Below the pieces are notes generated by a model, which saw only the letters and a list, made by a program, of their open reading frames with translations, was not told the DNA's origin and did not search any database. A stretch of DNA of 64,000 nt, from contig JACVYH010000001.1 in NCBI GenBank assembly GCA_014964245.1, positions 3,864,001 to 3,928,000 of the forward strand, given 5' to 3'. Below, piece by piece: positions 59,787 through 64,000 of the stretch. Source of the DNA: Nannizziopsis barbatae (taxonomy: Eukaryota > Ascomycota > Eurotiomycetes > Onygenales > Nannizziopsiaceae). Numbering within the stretch: the first letter of the stretch is position 1; every line of letters begins with the position of its first letter. The position numbers and the translations under genes are program-made.

Positions 59787-60207
59787 GTTGTCAAAATAAT
59801 GGATAAAAATGCACTTTACTCTAAAACCCCAAGCAAATATAAAGAACGAAGCAGTAAGCTATATTTCCATTTGATACGAGAACACAGTACGGAGTACGGA
59901 GTAGTCAATCTACAGAAGACAATGGTAGGCCATTTAGAAAGTGGATCAATTTGAAGGCCGGACAAATGATGATCCGGGATCCTACTGGACTGCAATCACC
60001 CACACAGGACTAGGTATCTAGAAAGAAAAGAATTGGAATATGAATGTTTAAGACACAATTTGATAAGAAGTATTACACGCTATTTGAGAATTCAAGTCAT
60101 TGACCACACAAGGGGAGTATATAGAGATGCAAAATCGTTAAAAATGCCGATCTACGGCACAATATATCCATCAAGCCTCTCAGCTAAGGAAAACATTAGT
60201 TAATTCT
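59787..60207. other. Intergenic, about 420 nt
   Basis: Promoter of the cyclophilin gene with a double heptamer element at 59888-59903, plus the 3' flank of the Egh16-like gene. Confidence 0.4.
59888..59903 (+). repeat. TACGGAG heptamer element (double)
   Basis: TACGGAGTACGGAGTA, about 100 nt upstream of the cyclophilin start; in the orientation of that gene it reads TACTCCG, as in the AMD1 promoter copy. Confidence 0.55.
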
Positions 60208-62273
60208 TCACTCAACCTCCTCAGCATCTGCCTGGGCATCGACGCGGCCTTGGTTTTGTCCCTGATTCTCTTGGCCCTGGTTTTGCTGACCCTGATTTCC
60301 CTGGCCCTGGTTCTGTTGGCCCTGGTTCTCCTGGCCCTGGTTCTCCTGGCCCTGGTTCTCCTGGCCCTGGTTCTCCTGGCCCTGGTTCTCCTGGCCCTGG
60401 TTCTCCTGGCCCTGGTTCTCCTGGCCCTGGTTTTCCTGGCCCTGGTTTTCCTGGCCTTGATTTTCCTGGCCCTGGTTATCTTGACCCTGGTTATCTTGAC
60501 CCTGGTTCTGAGCTTGTTTACCGGCACCGCCACCTAGGATTCCATTGAGAAGGCCGCCCGCTCCACCTGCGCCACCAGCACCACCAAGAAGACCGTCGAG
60601 AAGCTTACCGCCGGCGCCTGCACCGGCACCCGCGCCGGCTGCGCCGGCTGCGCCCCCAACAGCGTCACCAGCAGCACCAAGAGCTTCGTCAAGGAGCCCA
60701 CTAAGAGCCTTGCCGGCACCTGCACCAGCAGCACCACCAGCAGCACCACCAGCGGCGCCACCAGCGGCTCCTCCGAGAGCACCATCGATGAGTCCACTAA
60801 GGAGCTTGCCACCAGCATCTCCAAGAGCCTTTCCAGCCGCATTGCCGGCATTAGCGCCTGCATTAGCGCCTGCATTTCCACCTGCGGCCTCGGTGCCGTT
60901 ATTGCCACCGTTTTCGCCCTGGTTGCCCTGATTGCCCTGGTTGCCCTGGTTGCCCTGGTTGCCCTGGTTGCCCTGGTTGCCCTGGTTGCCCTGATTGCCC
61001 TGATTGCCCTGGTTGTTTGCTCGCTTGAATCGTGCATTGCCTTGGTTACCATCAGTGTTCCCGCCGTTGTTACCGCCATTGCCGCCGTTGTTTCCTCCAT
61101 TATTACCGCCGTTGCCGCCGTTGTTTCCTCCATTATTACCGCCGTTGCCGCCGTTGTTTCCTTGGTTGCCACCATTACTGCCGTTGTTTCCTTGGTTGCC
61201 ACCATTACCGCCGTTGTTTCCTTGATTGCCGCCATTGCCGCCGTTATTTCCTCCATTGTTACCGCCGTTGTTTCCACCATTGTTTCCTTGGTTGCCGCCG
61301 TTGCCGCCATTGTTTCCACCGTTATTTCCCTGATTGCCTTGGTTACCGCCATTATTTCCTCCGTTATTGCCTTGGTTGCCATTGTTGCCGTTATTGCCAT
61401 TGTTTCCCCCATTGTTTCCTCCGTTGTTGCCTTGGTTGCCCCCATTGTTGCCTTGGTTTCCCCCATTATTGCCGTTATTCGCTTGCATTTGAACGGGAAC
61501 GCAGCCACCAAACGGTCCTGCGCGGGAAGGGTTCTGGCAACGGACCATGCAGACATTTTCCTGACCAGCAACTGTGCCAGTGCAATTTTGGCCGGCGGGG
61601 ATTTGTGCAGTCATTTGCTACAAACTGTAAGCATCCAGCCTTCCAGGTACCAGTGAACGAGAGCAACAGCGTCTGGTATCTACTTACGAAGTCTGTCTTT
61701 CGACCACTGAGATTGATCCCTCGGCGGCCAGGGACGTTCTGAGTGACTTGCATATTTTGCCAATTCGTTCCAGTTCCAGTAGCATCAATCATACACGTGA
61801 ATGGGCCACCACCATCGGCGTTGACCTGATGCAAGGTCATGGTGAGTTGTCCACCAGCGGAGACTTGTGGTAAAGTGCCGCCATTGTCAGCCATAACCTT
61901 CTGGGTTCCGGCTTCGATGTTATTGTCGCCACCCTTGTTAAATGATGTTAGATTTTTGTTGACTTCAAAAGAGGATAGGTAGCAGAGAGTTATACCTGGA
62001 GTGTTTCTCCACAAGTCTCTGCTTGGTCGCCGCGGAAGCGGGTTGTGTCTTGCTGGAACGGATTCCTGCGGGTTCCATCACGCGGTGTCGCTTGGTCAAC
62101 TACAAATATTGACGTCAGTACAGAAGTAGAAGCAGACGGAAGGCATGCTTACTTCCAATGGCATTTCCTTGGCCACCTTGGTCTCCAGTTGCTTTTGTAA
62201 TAGCACCGTGGCCAGCTGCCATATCTGCAGCCGCCAGCAGCGTGAAGAGAAGAGAAGGGTTTGTAAACTTCAT
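60208..62273 (-). CDS. Egh16-like secreted protein with long repetitive tail
   Basis: Four exons on the minus strand, 62273-62153, 62099-61996, 61933-61688 and 61617-60208, give 626 residues. The signal peptide (SLLFTLLAAADMAAGHG) is followed by HGAITKATGDQGGQGNAIG and RDGTRRNPFQQDTTRF. The conserved Cys-containing domain continues (AETCGETLQ, AGGQLTMTLHQVNADGGG, FTCMIDATG, TAQIPAGQNC, VCMVRCQNPSRAGPFGGC) to about residue 195. This matches the Egh16/Mas3 family, linked in plant pathogens to surface penetration. Unusually, exon 4 then adds about 430 residues of repeats: Asn/Gly (NNGGNQG), NQG triplets, Ala/Gly, and NQGQE pentads. The tail has no ordered domain. Such tails suggest a cell-surface or matrix role, which is inference. 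Confidence 0.87.
60250..60515 (-). repeat. 15-bp tandem repeat coding NQGQE units
   Basis: About 17 copies of a 15-bp unit (plus-strand core CTGGCCCTGGTTCTC) in the last part of the Egh16-like gene. The central copies are nearly identical at DNA level, the edges are diverged (D, Q or G in position 5). Confidence 0.85.
60905..61020 (-). repeat. 9-bp tandem repeat coding NQG units
   Basis: About ten copies of a 9-bp unit (plus-strand core TTGCCCTGG), nearly identical, between the Asn/Gly and Ala/Gly zones of the Egh16-like tail. Confidence 0.8.
61040..61485 (-). repeat. Asn/Gly-coding minisatellite
   Basis: Degenerate repeats of NNGG and NQGN units with many synonymous changes (plus-strand words such as CCGCCGTTGTTTCC). 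More diverged than the two repeats downstream, so probably the oldest part of the tail. Confidence 0.75.
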
Positions 62274-63799
62274 ATTGTATAAGGCTGGGAAAGACCTGCC
62301 CTCCGTTGCCGTGCTATCAAAGCTAAGAAGGAAAGGTGAGAAAGAAAAAGGTTTGTTGGAGCGTGGCGCTTGATTGGGGGTTGCGATCAACTCGATACCT
62401 CCGATGAGATCTCTCGTGCTTCTTATATTGGTTGGCCACGGAGAATACAAGCATGTGAGTCAAGACCCTCCGGCCTCGCCTTCGGTATGCTTGCCGTCGC
62501 TAGGAGTGGCATTTTCGCGATGCTCCAACTCCAGACGTCTCAGTTTTTTCCCGTATCACAAATATCTAGACTGCGGGGAACATAGAAGACAAAGTTCAGT
62601 AGCTCATTGAGGTATTCGATGGCGCTTAGGCCGCGGAATGGCAAAATTGGCAAGCTCTAAGCCACAAGTAATCTAGTAAAACAGTGTGGAGCCCCATACC
62701 GGGTGTGAGAAAAAGACAGGAAGGGAAGCGTGGACGGATACGATAGACGCTGCGGGGCACCGGCAGTACCGTCCATGTTGCAAGGAGCCAACAAAAACGA
62801 CGGGCAGAAAGGTCCTCCCGTGAATTTAGGTTGTTCTTAACAACCGTGTGTTATATGAAACCGGGCCATCTTGATACAGGAGGTTTTTGAGACCTCTAGA
62901 GGGTAGTTCTAGAAGATGTCATTGTGTTTGGAAGGGGTATAGTAGCCACTGAGCTTTGTCCACTTTTGACATGTCCGGACTTGATTCGGGAGTTTTCCTC
63001 TCGAAGCTGTTTGATATCCTGCTTCAGCTATGTCGTCCCTTAGGAAGCTTCGGGTTAGCGCGGTTCGGGATTCCTAGGCGCTAAGCCCAAAACGGTCTAG
63101 GGCCCTCCCAACCCAAAACGGTCGCCTGCATCCATTTTGTCACGCTCCACGTCACATCATCGAGCCAGGAGCTCGAGTTCTCAAGTTCTGTTAACCCGCG
63201 TTTGGTCGCACTCGCGGGTAGAACGCTCGATTGAACGTTTGCGTCGACGTGAAGCCCTCGGTTCCAAACGCATGACTTGTTCCTTGTTTGCTGGTTACTC
63301 GGTTTCCTGCCAAGTGTCTACCTAGGTACCTACCCCTTGTTGGTGAGCTGTTCATGCTTTGACGTTGGACGTTAAATTTGGTGGGAATTCTCAGCTGCTT
63401 TGTATAATACTGAATATTATGGGTATGACAAGTCATGGAAGCTACAACAGAGGCCATAGAGCCTGAACTAGCGGATAGTGGACAGCGGACAGCGACACTT
63501 GGGGAACTGGCAGCATTCTCTGCTCGCGCATTGACATCTTAAACGCCGAGCGTTTCCCCAAGTTCGGGAGACATGGAGTTGGAGGAACCCTCAAGGCTCA
63601 CTCTAGTATTGCGATCCCTGAAAACGACAAGGGTCATCAATAATAATTTCATGCAAGAATCTTGTCCCGTTAGCCAACCTACCGAAGAGGCAGCCCACCG
63701 TTCGCCTCACCAACTTCCAACCTCGTCAGGGTGGCGATAGGGCTTCTCAATACGGAGAACGTGAAAATTGTAAATCTTGATCTTCATTCAGGAATCAAG
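62274..63799. other. Intergenic, about 1.5 kb
   Basis: Promoter of the Egh16-like gene and an unexplained stretch. Frames at 63137-63325 and 63191-63457 lie opposite each other and have no family. No repeat or RNA gene seen. Confidence 0.4.
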
Positions 63800-64000
63800 A
63801 TGAGACTTCCCCTTTCGGTCTTTGCTTCTGCTTTTGGAACACACGGCCCCTCTACCGGATCCTTCGAGGTTCACGATTTCCTCTCTTGGAATTCTCTGTC
63901 GTCTCTGCGTCATGATTTGGCATCATGGAGATCGGTGGAGCAAACGCTTATGGCTAAGCTGGGAGGAAGACCTACTTCTCAAATCCTGTGGACTTACCCA
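63800..64000 (+). CDS. Possible 5' end of a gene cut by the window edge
   Basis: An ATG at 63800 opens 67 codons with no stop up to the window end: MRLPLSVFASAFGTHGPS ... LASWRSVEQTLMAKLGG, then ILWTYP. The composition looks coding, but the family is not recognised and the first exon could continue or splice beyond the window. Confidence 0.35.
   Translation, partial: MRLPLSVFASAFGTHGPSTGSFEVHDFLSWNSLSSLRHDLASWRSVEQTLMAKLGGRPTSQILWTYP

Noticed and set aside
60250..60537. Plus-strand open frame of repeated Leu/Val/Ala residues opposite the Egh16-like tail
   Set aside because: It is the antisense shadow of the NQGQE repeat. Its hydrophobic repeat is forced by the 15-bp unit and it has no independent support.
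61032..61742. Long plus-strand open frames rich in Cys/Arg/Tyr or Val/Ala opposite the Asn/Gly repeat
   Set aside because: Repetitive DNA without stops keeps all frames open; splicing and family motifs on the minus strand explain the locus.

Overview
This window is nuclear DNA from a filamentous ascomycete. Most genes have short introns (about 45-120 nt) with GTRNGY donors and CTAAC/CTGAC-type branch points. The gene set (Egh16-like secreted protein, DUF7918 protein, Dnm1, Abp1, single-gene AlaRS) points to Eurotiomycetes, most likely Onygenales. I cannot name the species. All exon models below were assembled by hand from frames, splice signals and remembered family alignments, so single-base boundaries are predictions.

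Layout. 1-33 kb is an ordinary gene-dense core: a Reg1/Hex2-like PP1 regulatory subunit, an ELMO-family protein, the checkpoint clamp loader Rad24/Rad17, a UDP-sugar transporter with two tiny exons, the mitochondrial/peroxisomal fission dynamin Dnm1, a PEBP protein, actin-binding Abp1, a very large F-box protein, AMP deaminase, and an uncharacterised protein with a thrice-repeated N-terminal motif. About 33-41 kb is a gene-poor accessory island. It holds a decayed DUF7730-like gene, an apparently intact secreted metzincin-type metalloprotease, a decayed SGNH-lipase gene, a 26-bp perfect palindrome and a cluster of TACGGAG heptamers.

41-50 kb carries three poorly known genes: a 225-residue acidic protein with two possible Atg8-interacting motifs, a 1146-residue DUF7918 protein whose C-terminal half is full of regularly spaced Trp in Gly/Asn/Asp/Ser context (resembling Argonaute-hook proteins) behind a series of CxxC knuckles, and next to it a CxxC/Arg/His-rich protein. 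50-52 kb holds a secreted serine carboxypeptidase interrupted by one in-frame TAG. 53-60 kb returns to housekeeping: a GPALPP/DUF3752 protein, a small acidic protein, alanyl-tRNA synthetase with a plausible mitochondrial presequence from an upstream in-frame ATG, and a cyclophilin. 60-62 kb encodes an Egh16-like secreted protein with a huge repetitive Asn/Gly/Gln tail. The right edge may contain the start of another gene.

There are no operons; genes are transcribed individually. The DUF7918 and CxxC/Arg-rich neighbours share strand and cysteine-knuckle style and might be functionally linked, but this is inference. I found no rRNA, tRNA, CRISPR array or intact transposon.
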